The position numbers and the translations under genes are program-made. The notes below the pieces were generated by a model. That model searched no databases. It had not been told where the DNA came from and was given only the letters and a program-made list of their open reading frames with translations. Below are positions 1 through 12,018 of a stretch of 64,000 nt of DNA, one piece after another. This DNA is from Pisaster brevispinus (taxonomy: Eukaryota > Echinodermata > Asteroidea > Forcipulatida > Asteriidae). Within the stretch, counting starts at the first letter, position 1, and every line of letters begins with the position of its first letter. The stretch covers positions 7,155,001-7,219,000 of the forward strand of contig JAMKCF010000014.1 in the NCBI GenBank assembly GCA_023634235.1, given 5' to 3'.

Positions 1-2500
1 ATCTGTGAACTTTTAGGCTGGCAACCCAGTGAAATTTTAGGCACACGACTGCGGCCCAACCTACAATCGCCAGCAGATTGAACCTTCTGCTGTAGAAGTA
101 ATGTCAGGAAAACAGGCTTAAGTTAACAGGAGTAAATTATTCATTGAAGCAGGTTTGTTTTTATTACAAACACTTAAAAAAAATTGCCTGGAACTGATAC
201 CAACAATACCAAGTTTTGGATTATAGATCTTACTGACGGAATGATGAAAAAAGTAACAATAAATTTCACTGCTTCTGACAAAGTTTGGCATCCCACCTAA
301 ATTGTTCAGGACCCAAAAGTTGTTTGCAATGCGTTGCTTTAGAGTAATACTAAAAAGATTAAAAGTAACTCCAGTGACTAATTTTTTTGACACAAAACCC
401 AATGTTTCTTTTTAAATAGTGAATAAAAAGTGAGATTTACAAATTGCACACAAACAATTCTTTCACATCCCAGCTTTAACAAAACACAAGCACAGACACA
501 AACAACCATCTTGTTATAACCATGCATGGTACTGGGCTACTAAACAGACATGTGTTTTGGAAAGAGGACATACTTCAAAAATTTAAAGGTCATAATTGAA
601 AGTTGTTTTTGTGCTAATGTCTCTGACCTTTCAATAATGTTCAGACATAAAAATGAAGCTTAGAGTGAAAAATAAACCAAGCAGGGAATTCGGCAGAGAT
701 TCAGCCGAAGTGGAAAAAGAGAAGTTAGATATAGGGTGCTGCTTTATGGTTGTTAGTTTTTCTCCAAGTTATGACAGTGTTAAAATGATTGTTCAACTCG
801 CTTTGCTAAACAATATATGAGTAAAATAGAACTATGATGTACCGGTAACCCTCTTGTACTGGTAACCATCTTGTTTGTACACTTCCAACCAACTAGAGAC
901 TGGCAGTAAAAATGGTCAGGACTTTGTGTTGTTATATGAGGGTATTAGTTCATTGCTATTGCATCAGCATGAAAAGCTCTATATATAATCCAATCAAAAG
1001 GAACAATCTTGTTATTGTGTACTATAATCTAAAAACTGCCAGGTCACCGGTTTCATGTCCCAGGTGGCCTAACCCATGTCTGGTCATTGTGAACAGGAAT
1101 CTGTGTCAAATTACCCAGAAATGGGTCAAACTGATGCAGAATCTGAGCTCAAATCCCATTCCAAGCAGTTTCCTGGTCAGCCTGACACAGAAATGGGTCA
1201 AATTGATGCAGAATCTGAGCTCAAATCCCATTCCAAGCAGTTTCCTGGTCAGCCTGACACAGAAATGGGTCAAACTGATGCAGAATCTGAGCTCAAATCC
1301 CATTCCAAGCAGTTTCCTGGTCAGCCTGACACAGAAATGGGTCCGTCCCCCTGGGTCCCGGGAACCCGGTCAATTTTTAGAGTGCACCACCAACCTGTAC
1401 CACTAACGGATCCCTGTATCAAACCGTTGGTATCCAATGTATAGTTGCAGTATAAAAACCTCACATGAAACAAGTTCACAGAGGCCTTGTTGAAATGTCA
1501 AACTATTGTTAACGTGTTGCCATGGTTGTGTGCAAGATTTTTGCAACCATGACAACAGTAATTATTTGATAAATTGTTAGAGGGTGCATCATCTGCCTTG
1601 ATCTCTGTTCTTGAAGGGCAATGCAAATGACACTTTGATGAGGAAAGTGTAAGTTTGAATCCTTACTGTACAGATGGCTCAACAACCAAAGCAAGAGACT
1701 CTCGCAACAGTTGTCACTGGTTCCTAGGGTTAGTTTGAAGCCAGCCATCAGTTTGTTCTTATCATAAATTCAATCCACCACTGCTTGTCTTCTTGTGCGT
1801 GTTACTTTAAGGGCTGCAACAGAGCCAAAAGCATTAGAGTTAAAAGCCCCAGTTGGAATTCATATTGCCCTACTTACATAATGTAAAGTGTTGACCATGG
1901 ACCTTCAATTATAGTTAATCATTGAGGTTGTGTTTACATGCTGTCTACAAATGACACTACTTCACTACTGAATTGTCAACCACTGATGATGGCACCAGTT
2001 AAAAGTCTTGTATCCATCAAATCACCCCTCCCTCTCTCCGCCCATCAGCAAACAGCTCCCTTGTCATGGTAGACAGTGCTTAATCTGGACACTTGATGAT
2101 TGCTGTGCCATGATTGGGCATGCCATGGATGAAGAACAAAACACTGTGTATCACTGCCCATTGTCACAATGATTTCTACCTTGTTTACCTTGGATTGTTA
2201 ATTTAGTCTGTGTGATTGGCAGCAGCAGAGAAGGGTTGAGGTTGGGTAGATTGATAACTAACCTTGATCAACCATGGATAATTTGTCTTGATATGCATGA
2301 GGGAGACAGACAGCACTCACAGGCACTGATTATTCACCACGGATACCCTGACCTAGTTGTATTGGGAAACAGATAATAAACTTGAAAAGGATTGCTATGA
2401 ATTTTTTATTTTCTATTTAGTGGTAGCCCTATTGTCTATTTCCATATTGGTGTGTGGAGTCGCCACCTCTCAGCAATGGTCGATGAGACAGTCCAACTGA
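1..2500. other. Non-coding DNA at the left edge
   Basis: I see no supportable gene here. Apart from the 72-bp tandem repeat at 1116-1347 the sequence is unique-looking, AT-rich and poor in CpG. The longer open frames are short, of mixed composition, and lack splice signals or family resemblance. If the muscleblind gene begins left of the window, this is intron; otherwise it is intergenic. Confidence 0.5.
1116..1347. repeat. 72-bp minisatellite, three full copies plus a partial
   Basis: The word 'agaaatgggtcaaa' and its variant recur with starts exactly 72 bp apart (ATGGGT at 1121, 1193, 1265 and 1337). Copies differ by only a few substitutions, for example aactgatg against aattgatg. Because 72 is a multiple of three, each repeat frame stays open, which creates overlapping open frames on both strands (912-1406, 1076-1444 on +; 1106-1303 on -). 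I read these as by-products of the repeat, not as genes. Confidence 0.9.
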
Positions 2501-2579
2501 TAACAAAGAGATTTCATGTATACGTTAGTCTTCACCATCCATCAAAAGGGTTGGGAGTGTAGAAAAGCCAACTCTGCCT

Positions 2580-2900
2580 TTTTTGTTGTTTATGGGAAGA
2601 GTTGTGTGAAAGAATACAGGGACGTGCGATAGGTGTGTGTGTGTGTGTGTTTGTGTCAGAGCCAGACCTTACCGCGAGACCTAGTGAGTGGGTTTGTTGG
2701 GTATTGTTGTCAGCAAGACCAGACGTGAAGTCTACATTGAACAGGGGTTTCATGCGTGTTCAAAGAGCCAGTCGCTCGTTAACTCCACGAGGCTGACACA
2801 GCATACTGTTTGATTGTACAGTAGCGCATGGTGGTAGCTCCACATCATAGCAACTCAAGAGTACACACTGCCATCCTTAGGATCACTTCTTTGATTGCTG
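2580..2900 (+). promoter_or_regulatory. Possible promoter / 5' UTR ahead of the 2991 exon
   Basis: This stretch is richer in CpG and G+C than its surroundings (cgtgcgat, accgcgag, cagtcgctcg, ccacgaggc) and lies directly upstream of a candidate first coding exon. It contains a short (GT)n run at 2633-2651. No clear TATA box is seen. A transcription start around 2.6-2.85 kb is inference from composition and position only. Confidence 0.3.
2633..2651. repeat. (GT)n microsatellite
   Basis: An alternating tg run about 19 bp long, interrupted near its right end by ttgtgt. It sits inside the promoter-like stretch. Confidence 0.9.
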
Positions 2901-2990
2901 GAAAAGAACAAATCCCAATGTGGACATCTAGACTCCACTAAGGAACAATTGGTTTTAAATTTAAAAACAAACAAACTTATAACAAGCATC

Positions 2991-3083
2991 ATGTATACTA
3001 TGCCTTCGGACTATACTCAACATCAGTCATCGGCACCACTCGTTCAGGATATGAACGAGGCACCAATGAGTTACTCAGAGCAG
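2991..3083 (+). CDS. Candidate first coding exon, unknown protein (31 codons)
   Basis: An ATG at 2991 opens a frame of 31 codons (MYTMPSDYTQ... ending ...MSYSEQ) that runs exactly to a consensus donor, CAG|gtgagt, at 3084. The peptide is polar, rich in Ser, Gln, Pro and Met, with no motif I recognise. A second in-frame ATG lies at 3000. The frame is also open upstream to 2895, so the start is a choice, not proven, and the exon could be internal with an earlier acceptor. It joins in phase 0 to the candidate exon at 4134-4220, which is the main reason for calling it. It could be an alternative 5' end of the muscleblind gene or the start of an unrelated gene. Confidence 0.45.
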
Positions 3084-3339
3084 GTGAGTATTTCTTTCAA
3101 ACTACGAGAGATTTCTGTGTTCAATGATGATCACACATGATGTAGTTTCAGAGATTTTGCGCAAGTTTAGAAAATTGTAATAAATGTTCTGATAACTTGT
3201 GTTTGGAAAAAATTGGGAAATGTCACAGAGCTACATGACAAGGAAACTCTGCCAAAGTGGTTTCTGTTTTCTAAGATTTGTGTGTCTGTTCATAGAAAGA
3301 ATCCAGTGTCCCTGTTTATAATGATGTTCAATGTTTGGC

Positions 3340-3720
3340 CTAATGTCTGTGAATCTCACACACTTTTTAACAAACCAGGACATTGTTTTAATAATCGCTA
3401 TCTTATGGAGACCGAGAACAAAACAAAAACAGATAAACAAAAGGTCTCCTCAGGGGATTTCTAAAGACTGGGGCGCTCCACAAGGAATTTTGTGTACACA
3501 ATATGTGGGAGGATATTAGGTACAGGGACAAAGGAAAGAACAAAAGATGTCTCCACAGGGATGTACAGTCCAAGATAGAATGTGTGGCTTGATGTGTGTG
3601 AACCTTACAGCCTTTTTAACAAACCAGGACATCGGCCTAATTTGTGTGAATCTCACACACTTTGTCACAAACCAATAGCTTTGCCTCATGTCTGTGAAAC
3701 CTTCACCATTTTCTCTTGGT
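3340..3720. repeat. Degenerate fold-back/tandem repeat cluster
   Basis: The phrase 'tttttaacaaaccaggacat' occurs at about 3364 and 3613, each after a 'gtgaa(t/c)ct(c/t)aca' segment, and a third variant ending 'cacaaacca' lies near 3660. Between them, 3440-3590 resembles, in reverse orientation, the hairpin elements at 15590-15790 and 32155-32375: purine/pyrimidine ends such as ggtctcctcagggga and a core with ttgtgtacacaa. I read the block as a decayed member of that fold-back family with internal duplications. Confidence 0.55.
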
Positions 3721-4133
3721 TTGCTGGAATTGAAAGTGTTTGTTTGTTTGTTTGGTTGGGGTTTTTTTTCAATTTGAGGGAAAGCTTTAACTGTCATTTA
3801 TAAATTGAAGGCAGTAATTGAACTAAAACACAAAATTGCTGTATAACGTCCATGGTCCTTCCTTTTGGTGACTCTGGCTTAATGCGCTGCTTTTCACACA
3901 ACTGATAAACTGACTCTCCAACAACTGCCAGATTTTTAACAATCACTTCAGTTTTTGTTACTCTCCCACACACTCCTATTCTTCACAAAACACAAATACC
4001 CATCAATCACATTCCGCTTTAAAAGTCTAGGGATTTGTTTCTCTTGATGTAAATGTATTTTTTTCCCCTTTTTTAATGGATGGTGTGCTCACACCTTTTT
4101 TCATGACTGAACAGTCCCGTTATGGTGTTTTAG

Positions 4134-4220
4134 GAGGATCAGTCACCAGTTGGACTTGCTTTGACATCTATTGTAGAAATCATTGTTAATCAGTTGGAAG
4201 AAGGTGCCAACTTGACTGGA
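4134..4220 (+). CDS. Candidate second coding exon, unknown protein (29 codons)
   Basis: An acceptor (ggtgttttag at 4124-4133, after a T-rich stretch) is followed by 87 bp open only in the frame that continues the 2991-3083 exon, then a good donor, GGA|gtaagc. The other two frames have stops. The peptide starts EDQSPVGLAL and ends NQLEEGANLTG; its middle (VGLALTSIVEIIVNQLEE) looks like an amphipathic helix. NLT is a potential glycosylation sequon, but nothing marks it as secreted. I do not recognise a family. Phase 0 at both ends means it could join directly to the muscleblind exon at 44157 or to an unseen exon. Confidence 0.45.
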
Positions 4221-7200
4221 GTAAGCAAAATTCATTGTTAGAATTTGTTCACGTTCCACATCACATGCTAAACCCAATATTTTGTATGGAAAGTTGCAAT
4301 ATTGTACTTTAAACCATTAGAGACACAGAAAATGAGCACAGGAATTTCTCTTTTGAAATAGACTTTAAAATGGGAGCAACCTCCCTTACAATAGAATTCA
4401 TGATTTACAGCAATGAGGTTGTAGAGGCAAGGCCCTGTCTGACCTTGATTATAAATATTTTGCATCTCCCAATATAGCTTTTTTAATTTAGCTACGTGTG
4501 TACTATACATGATAATTTTTAAAATTGCAGTTGCCATAGTGTGTCATAATAACAACATAATGTCCAGTGTACAGCCAAAGTGTCTGGCTCCTAGGCCATT
4601 CAAAACAAAGTTGAATGAAAGTCTCATTTTCCCTGAATGGAACCTGTCTATTTCATTTTGTTGTGCTCAACAGACCTGTCCTCCAGTATTGTAAAAATAT
4701 AGAACAGGAGAAAATGGTAAAAGTGAAATGCCTTGAATAACAATACCTATTGTGCCCTTTTGGAGGCTGTTTATCCACTGACCATGCAAGTCGGTTGCAT
4801 GTCTACAGTAAGAAGTATATTCCATTTACCGGCATCCTAGCACACCAAGTCATTTGCATGATTCAAAGACCTTTCCTCTGAACTGTCAGCAGCGGTCTTA
4901 CCAAATTATTGTTGGAAACAAAATTTCAACATTTTCATTTTAGACGAACAAGAGAATATCAATGCTGGTGTTCAAATTACGAGTACATTTGTTTTTTATA
5001 AAACAAAAATTTTCATTTGAAAATCAGTGAAAGCAGAGCGTTTTGGTTTTGGTTTTTTCATTTTTTAATAAAGGAGGGTAAATATTGCTTAGATGCTGTT
5101 TGGTAACAGGTTTTTGGTTTTGTTTTTCTGTCTGTCGTGTGTAGGATTGCAATCGCCTTCATGCCCTGTAGTTTGCGAATATTTTTCAGATTAGATTTTT
5201 CTCCTTCCATTCAAGTTATGAAAATGCTGTCGCAAATTAACCTTTTAGTCCAGCGGCTTCACAAGGAGAATGAATTAAGCTTTAACACTACATACACCAG
5301 GGGGTTTGAAATTTCCCCTAAAGGCATGGTAACAAGTTCTTACACTCCTTGTGCCCAAGACAAATCAAATCAAATTCACATTTCATTCACAAACATCACT
5401 GCCGTTTGTTATTGCAGAGTGCTGAGCTCTTGCCTATACCCTGTATGGTTACCAAGTACTTTGGCCCATAACCACTGTCATCTGTGTCAGTATCAGACGA
5501 CTCCCTCCTCCCCCTCCCCCCCTGTCATCCTTATTTGACAGAGAGTTTATTAGTATGGATCTGGGTCAGCACTGCCTGCTGATGAATGGTCTATTCCGCC
5601 CACTGATTGTCGGCTGATTAGATCGGGGCCATAAGATAGCCGGCCTGTATTTAGAGCTCCATCTCTCCTGAATGGGAAAAAAAAGAACATTGTGTTGGTG
5701 TCATTCTGCTTGGAGGTCATTATGCACATAATGTGTAGAACTGGTTTATCTGAGTGTGGCGTACATTTTTAAGCGGCAACTTGGATTCCCGTACAGTGTA
5801 CATTGTGTTGTGGAAAACATCTGGTAAGTTAAGTGATGTTGTTTATGCAGTAATAATTTGAGCCAGACAAACTGTGTGTGCTGCCACCATGGTGTGGACC
5901 AGTGATGAAAATCAACATGGGCAGCTCGGCTTGTGCGCTGGGAATAATGACAATTAAAAGCACTTAAAATGCACCATTACAAATGCAAACCAGAAAGCAC
6001 TTTGCCATTTAATCTCTTACAATGAGGAAGTAGCTGGATATCCATCTGTCTATGCATGTTTTAGTCATTTAACAAGAACATTTGTCACAGGAACGTTTCT
6101 ATACCATTTTATTTATTTTTTTTCCCCCCGAAAATGACATCCCAACTCTTTTAGTTGCAAATATTCCTTGAATCTGTAAAATATTGAGTTCAGGTTTTAA
6201 ATTTGTCAGGGCATTTCTTTAAAACTGTCCTGTAGTCACAGAAAATGTTTGCTTTGCAACAACAGGTTAAGAGTCACAATTGAGTCTTATATATTTTGGG
6301 TGACTGGTTCCCTCATGGTTTTTTAAACAAATAATTCCATTCAGTATTATTTTCTACCAAACAGCTGTTCATAATGGCTTTTTAGAAATTTATGATTGAA
6401 ATGTTTTCATAGCATATGCTGTGTGGCTAATTACTTGTCAAACTAGGAAATATCTATCACTGAATTCATAACAACTCAAAAACCTTGTACAACATGCTTC
6501 AAAGCAAACTTGGGGCCCACGGCAGCCATTTTCAACATCCAGACAAACAAAGATGAAGCCAAATTAATGGCATTCCATCACGTACTATCTACAGCAAGAC
6601 ATACCCAGATCCCCTTAACAAAATAAAAATATCAAAAATCCTCAATCTGTATGTTGTTTTTGGTTTCTCGGACCCCCCCCCTCTTCGTTTCCCCCTTCTT
6701 AGGGATCGTAGGCATAGATGTACATCTGTCCCAGCTGTGATGGTTAGTTTCAGGGTATACATGTGTAATTGCCAGAAATATGTTGAGCTTCATGGCTTTA
6801 AAAGTGAGCCACTTACATGCCCAAGCATTGATATTTGACCCTCCCTTCTAGCAGTCAGAAACTCTGCATGTAGTTGTTTGCTAGCTGTTGACACAACAGT
6901 TTAGGAGTGCATATCTGCTTACATGATGCACTATTTTGCAGTTTCATGCTAAAGGAAGATGTTAGACAAATATCCTTTCATATTTCATCATGATTGCTTC
7001 TTTTTTTCTGTTCGTCTGAGAGAAAAAAGAAGAAAAATTAGAAAAAACAACAGTGAAGGAAAGGTTTTTGACGTTGTGTCCAATGATGATTTTTCCTTGA
7101 TTTGAAGCAGTTTTTAAGCAGTTTTGAAGCAAGTCCCAGTGTTGTTGATTTCAGATATTATTTCAACTTAACGACCAACCATTAACCTTTTGTTCTATCT

Positions 7201-7610
7201 ATCAACATTTTAGAAAACCTGTTCAGCATTTGGTCTTTTACATGGTACATTCATTCAATGGTAGAGCAAACACTTATTTCTTAAGGCATTTGAACATATA
7301 AGGGCTCAAAATGTGCAAAGGGGAAGAAAATACATTGAAAAAATAGTATACGAGCCTGACACTGCACAGAGGCAATTGCCTTCGCTGCCCCTGGTCCAAT
7401 AGAAGCTTACAATTTCTTCCTGGAGTTGCCCTTTACCAAGGAGGCAACGCCATGGTGCCTTTGCCCTTGAAGTATAAGGCCTGAACATACAAAGGACACA
7501 ATTATTTGATATTGTTTGTTTTGTTTGATATTGTTAATTTGGATTCTGGTATGGGAAGAAGAGGCTGGTGTTAAAGTTTCATGTTCGTAACGTTGATGTT
7601 TTAAAGCCAT

Positions 7611-8224
7611 TTAACCCTTTCCTTACCATAGGCGACTTTAGTCGACTGCACTCATACCCCCTCTTCCTTACCATTGGCGACTTTAGTCGACCAAGCTTGC
7701 ACACAAAAAAGCACTCAAGCCTGAGCACAAAGGCCATTTGTAATCAAGTTGTAGTTTTGTCCATGTTCACCCTCCATACCCAAGCTTACCATCATTGGAA
7801 AGAGAGAGATCGGATCTTTCCAATGGTGGTAAAATAAAATAAGGTTGCTATTATGCAATCTCTTCAAATCGGAGTAGGAAGATCCGAAATGCCAAACACC
7901 TATGGAGTGCCATATGGTTGTGTACAAAAAAGTGTTTGAGATTACAGATTGCACTGAGGAAAGAAAGACCAAGAACTTTGACATTTGTTGGACCAATCTC
8001 AATGAATTTTAGATTATATGAAAGGGAATTCAATAAGAAAGAACTTTTTTATTACTAATTTTGCTGTAAAACAATATCTTCAAGGAGATAATGGAGTTTG
8101 TAAAAATGGTCTTTGAACGAAAGCTTTCTGTTGTGTAAGAATGTGTGCTTCACGCATGAGTGGTCAAACAATGCGGTCACCAGCGGTTGTTTATGTCCAA
8201 ACAATTTGGTAACGAAAGGGTTAA
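7611..8224. mobile_element. piggyBac-type MITE (614 bp, TTAA-flanked)
   Basis: The element is bounded by TTAA at 7611-7614 and 8221-8224. The ends are inverted repeats: TTAACCCTTTCCTTACC on the left and, reverse-complemented, TTAACCCTTTCGTTACC on the right, with one mismatch in 17. TTAA target duplication followed by CCC is the hallmark of piggyBac transposons. No transposase frame is present, so it is non-autonomous. Inside are two copies of a 25-bp word at 7621-7645 and 7666-7690 carrying the short palindrome cgactttagtcg, and a hairpin at 7786-7832 whose 18-bp arms differ at one base and repeat the ttacca word of the terminus. Confidence 0.85.
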
Positions 8225-10800
8225 CAGAAAGTTAACACTCAGCAGAAATCCACTAGAGCAATATTTCTGTCTCACATAATGTCATAAGTCGTGGGAAGAT
8301 CCACAAATCTTACTTTGCTTTATTTGAATAGCCGCAATCTAAATAAGCCCAATAAGATCAATGCACAAAATTCCTAACAAGAATATCTCACAGGTTGATT
8401 GTATGGTGATCCCTGTTTATTGAAAGCTTCTAAAAGCCATTTTAATTGCAGCTCTCTGGAGCAGATTTCAAAAGTCTATAAAATCATAATAGCTCTGTTG
8501 AACTGCCCACATACAGCTGACCTGAGTGTCATTTTGGTGATATCTTCATGCACAGAAGTGTACATTTCAACCAAATAGGTGCACACTAAACATGTGCAGC
8601 CGGTGTAAAGTAACCTTTCCTTGTTAACTTGTCTTAATACCCAGTTATTTCAGATCGAAGCTACTCGTCTGAAAAACCAATGTTGCACTATGCCTTTAAC
8701 TACGAAAATGGGATAAAGTACTGTATGGTTGAGCTGATTAGTCTATGAATATGTCATGTAATTCCCTAGACTAATGCAGGCAGACATAGGTGGCAAATTA
8801 AAAACAGATGATATCACTGAGCGTAACAAACTTAAAGATGAGAGGTTCGCAGGTCTTGAATGCTTGCCATTTATTTCGTCTTTTTGGTGAGTGTTTTGTA
8901 CAAATTATATTTCATCAGTCAAGTTATTCCTAAAACTAATTGTTAATCAAGATAACAAAAAACAAGAAATAGCGGTTGCAAACTGCTGTATCCAACCCAA
9001 GTCACCTGTGATGCTGTGCCAGGCCACAGTTTTGTTAAAAAATGTTCCAAAACGGTGGGATGTCTCAATAATTGCTTTTGCTTTCAAGAAATGTACCACA
9101 TTGTTTTTGACAATTATTTAACAACAAGAAAAAAAGATACATTTTCAACATGATCATTAGTTCCCTTAAAAAAAAGAACACTTCTTATTACCAAGACTTC
9201 CAAGAGGACATGTTAAGAATCAGTGAATTGCATCTATAAATCTATTGAGTAATCCAGGTTATTACATGTATCTGAAATAGGCAATTTAATAAACAAGAAC
9301 ATCATAGAGAGGCCTGTTTATGACAACTTCAGCAACATCCAAATCAACAACAACAAATTCAATGTATCTTGAACTTTTTGTTTTCTTCCTTTATTAACAT
9401 TCAGAAGATTTATCAGAAGCTTCTTGATGTAAAAACTTCCTTTGCATAAAGATGGTATTTGTACTAATTAACCTTTCTTAAATATTAAAATCAGTTTCAA
9501 GAAAAACTGTCTAGCCTACATGTGTCTATAGTCAGACATCTTAAATCAGCTTTTGAACATGAACTCATTTTTTTATGTTGTGCAATTTCAAATAAAACTT
9601 GCACTACCTACTTGTCTGGTTTGTTTTTATCTCATGGACATGTGTGTTTGATTCTTTCAAAACTAATAATTTACCATCCCTCAATGGCATTATTCTGGAA
9701 GACTGTTGAATATTGGAATGAAGGACTCCTGCAAACAAATATTGATGTAAGATCCTGTTGTTTCTTGTTAACTGTAGAGGATTGAAATGAATGTATTTTT
9801 TGTCTAATAGTGTCACCTTCCCTTTAATTATCCTTAGCCTTTGTATTACGTTGTTTGTTCAAGTGATTTGATTCATAATACAAAAATGTACTTGATAGGC
9901 CGGAAGTTTGGCTATGGGAAAAAGTGCCCTGCCCTAAGTACTGTATTTACTGAGATCATTTACTTTGTCCTTTGTGTATTTGTACCCTATAGTGTCTTTA
10001 TTTGCAAACTTCTGTTGAAAACAACTCAAATGGAATTGCATGTTGACCATAGAATTTCATCAGAGATAACAGAGATAAGGTTTAGAAGGATTTTTGTTTT
10101 GACCTTTTGCAAAGTGGAGTGTGACATTCTACATTATATCAATGTTGTTTCAGACATTATTGTACTTTAGGGGCCTATAGTGGCGGAATGTTCCTTGTAC
10201 GGGTGGTGAGAGCTGCTTTGTTGGCATAAAAACTCTACTTCTATTTGTGAGATGCTTTCTGGAAGACCGTCTATGAATGGTTGGCTTTGATGAGTTGTAC
10301 AACTTTGAAAATGTGGTTTTTGCACATGCAGTAAAAAAATGCAGACATTTGAAAATACTTGAAATTATTCAACTGAGGGGTCCTGACTGTTTACTGTTTG
10401 TACTAGACTTTGAAAAACTATCAAACTTTGGGCTTGTCATTTGTTTGTTTGTTGTTCTTGTTGCTGCTGCCGTTGTTGTTTTAATTCATAAATACATGTT
10501 GATTCATAATCCATTTTTGAAAGCAATGTATATCCTCTGACTTTATGAGTTAAGCAAAGTGTTGTAGGTAAAACTCAAGATTTAAACTCAAGTGTCTTTC
10601 TACATGGTGGAGATTTTGAGTGCGCAGGCATTAACATTGATTTAATACAAGGTCTGTTCACAAAATTTGACATGTCACAGACTACATACAGCATCTGACA
10701 TCTCATAATAGTCATAGTTCTCTGAGGTGTACTTGTACATGTAGAGAGAGAAACTCACATCTCCATCTCCCTTTCCAAGCATTGTTACCAGGCCCTGCAG

Positions 10801-11160
10801 TGGGAATCAGGATGGTAGTGCCGTGTAATGATGTCTTCATTGACTTACATTGAGAACACAAACCTGCAACAACAATATTCTTGTAAATGTCTCTCTAGAG
10901 CTCCTAACTTTGTGCTCACGATGGAGGAAACAGAACTAGCATTGTAATGACGTCTTCATCAAAAACATCCAATGTGCTGGTCAAAACAGAAGTTCTTTCA
11001 AAAAGGTCCACAGTCTGTTTTGGATTTTGCTCTCCCAAATGGGGATACAGGACTAGCTTTAATTTAAACCGACGTCATCATCAACAGTTTTCAGTGGATA
11101 CTGCTCAAAACAGCAATCTGTCAGGTTTCTAGTTGTTTGTTATGTGTGTAGCATTACTTC
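10801..11160. repeat. Three diverged 120-bp tandem units with TGACGTC-like motifs
   Basis: Segments starting near 10801, 10921 and 11041 align at 120-bp spacing: tgggaatcaggatggtag, atggaggaaacagaactag and ggggatacaggactagct, each followed by a taatgatgtcttcat / taatgacgtcttcat / accgacgtcatcat stretch. Units two and three also share gctg(g)tcaaaacag(a/c)a near their ends. They are clearly related but much diverged. The second and third contain gacgtc, the core of a CRE-like site. Confidence 0.6.
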
Positions 11161-11977
11161 CCAGGGAAATCATTCTGAGCTTTTGTCAGACCAAGGAGTC
11201 CAGTTTAGGGAAAATATTTAAAGGGTTGGGCACATCAGAAGTGGCTTACTGTCATATTTTACATGGTCATTTTTGTGGGGTCTTTTTCACTGTAATTTCT
11301 TTAGGAGTTTCCCAAAGTTTCCAACATTATTTCAAGGGGTCAAAGGGTACATCTTTTTAAATAAGAAACCAACCCTCTCTCTGCCTATCACTAAACAGAC
11401 TTACATATCCTCATGTTCAACTCAACATATTTAAAGATGATCAAATCATTTGCCCCCTGCCTTATAGTACTCTCTGTCTTGCTTTTTCAGAGCAAGATTT
11501 ATCTGTTATGGGATATTTCTTAGTTTTCCCCCAAACAGTAGATCAGTTTATTATTTCTTTAACAAAAAACAAAAAAACATAACATGGGAGATACATGTAA
11601 TTTTCATCAAGGTAGTTTGTTGCTCTGTCAAGCTGTCATTAAGTGAGCTGGTGTTGACAGTTTGACCATTTTGTAGTGCCCCTGGAGGTAACCCATACTG
11701 TAACCTTGTATTTAACAATTGTCAGCATTTTTTCTTCATTCCTTCATTTAATAAACATTTATTTCCATACATAAATAAACAACTTGATTAGTTAACAGAG
11801 ACTGAGACTGTAAGGAGGCATGACCCATAAAAACAAAAACTTGTTTGGGATGCTGGGATGCCTTGTACAAACCAAACCAAAGGTAATTATATAATATCAT
11901 AATGATATAATAAAACAATTCATATTTACAACAGATCATACAAGGATCAAAACGAGACGGGTAAACAAGCGCACAAA

Positions 11978-12018
11978 CCAAACAGACAAACAAACAAACA
12001 AACAAACAAACAAACAAA
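11978..12018. repeat. (CAAA)n microsatellite
   Basis: About nine tandem copies of the tetramer caaa, with a slightly imperfect left end. It produces a spurious low-complexity frame on the minus strand. Confidence 0.95.

Noticed and set aside
686..698. gaattcggcagag resembles the EcoRI adapter of older cDNA libraries
   Set aside because: It differs from the adapter (gaattcggcacgag), stands alone, and the sequence on both sides is ordinary genomic-looking DNA, so contamination is not supported.
912..1444. Two long plus-strand open frames (164 and 122 codons)
   Set aside because: Both are created by the 72-bp tandem repeat staying in frame; no splice sites, start context or family resemblance support them.
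5137..5538. 133-codon open frame after a cgtgtgtag acceptor-like site
   Set aside because: The peptide has mixed, non-coding-like composition, no recognisable motif and no matching donor, and it does not continue the 4134-4220 exon in a convincing way.
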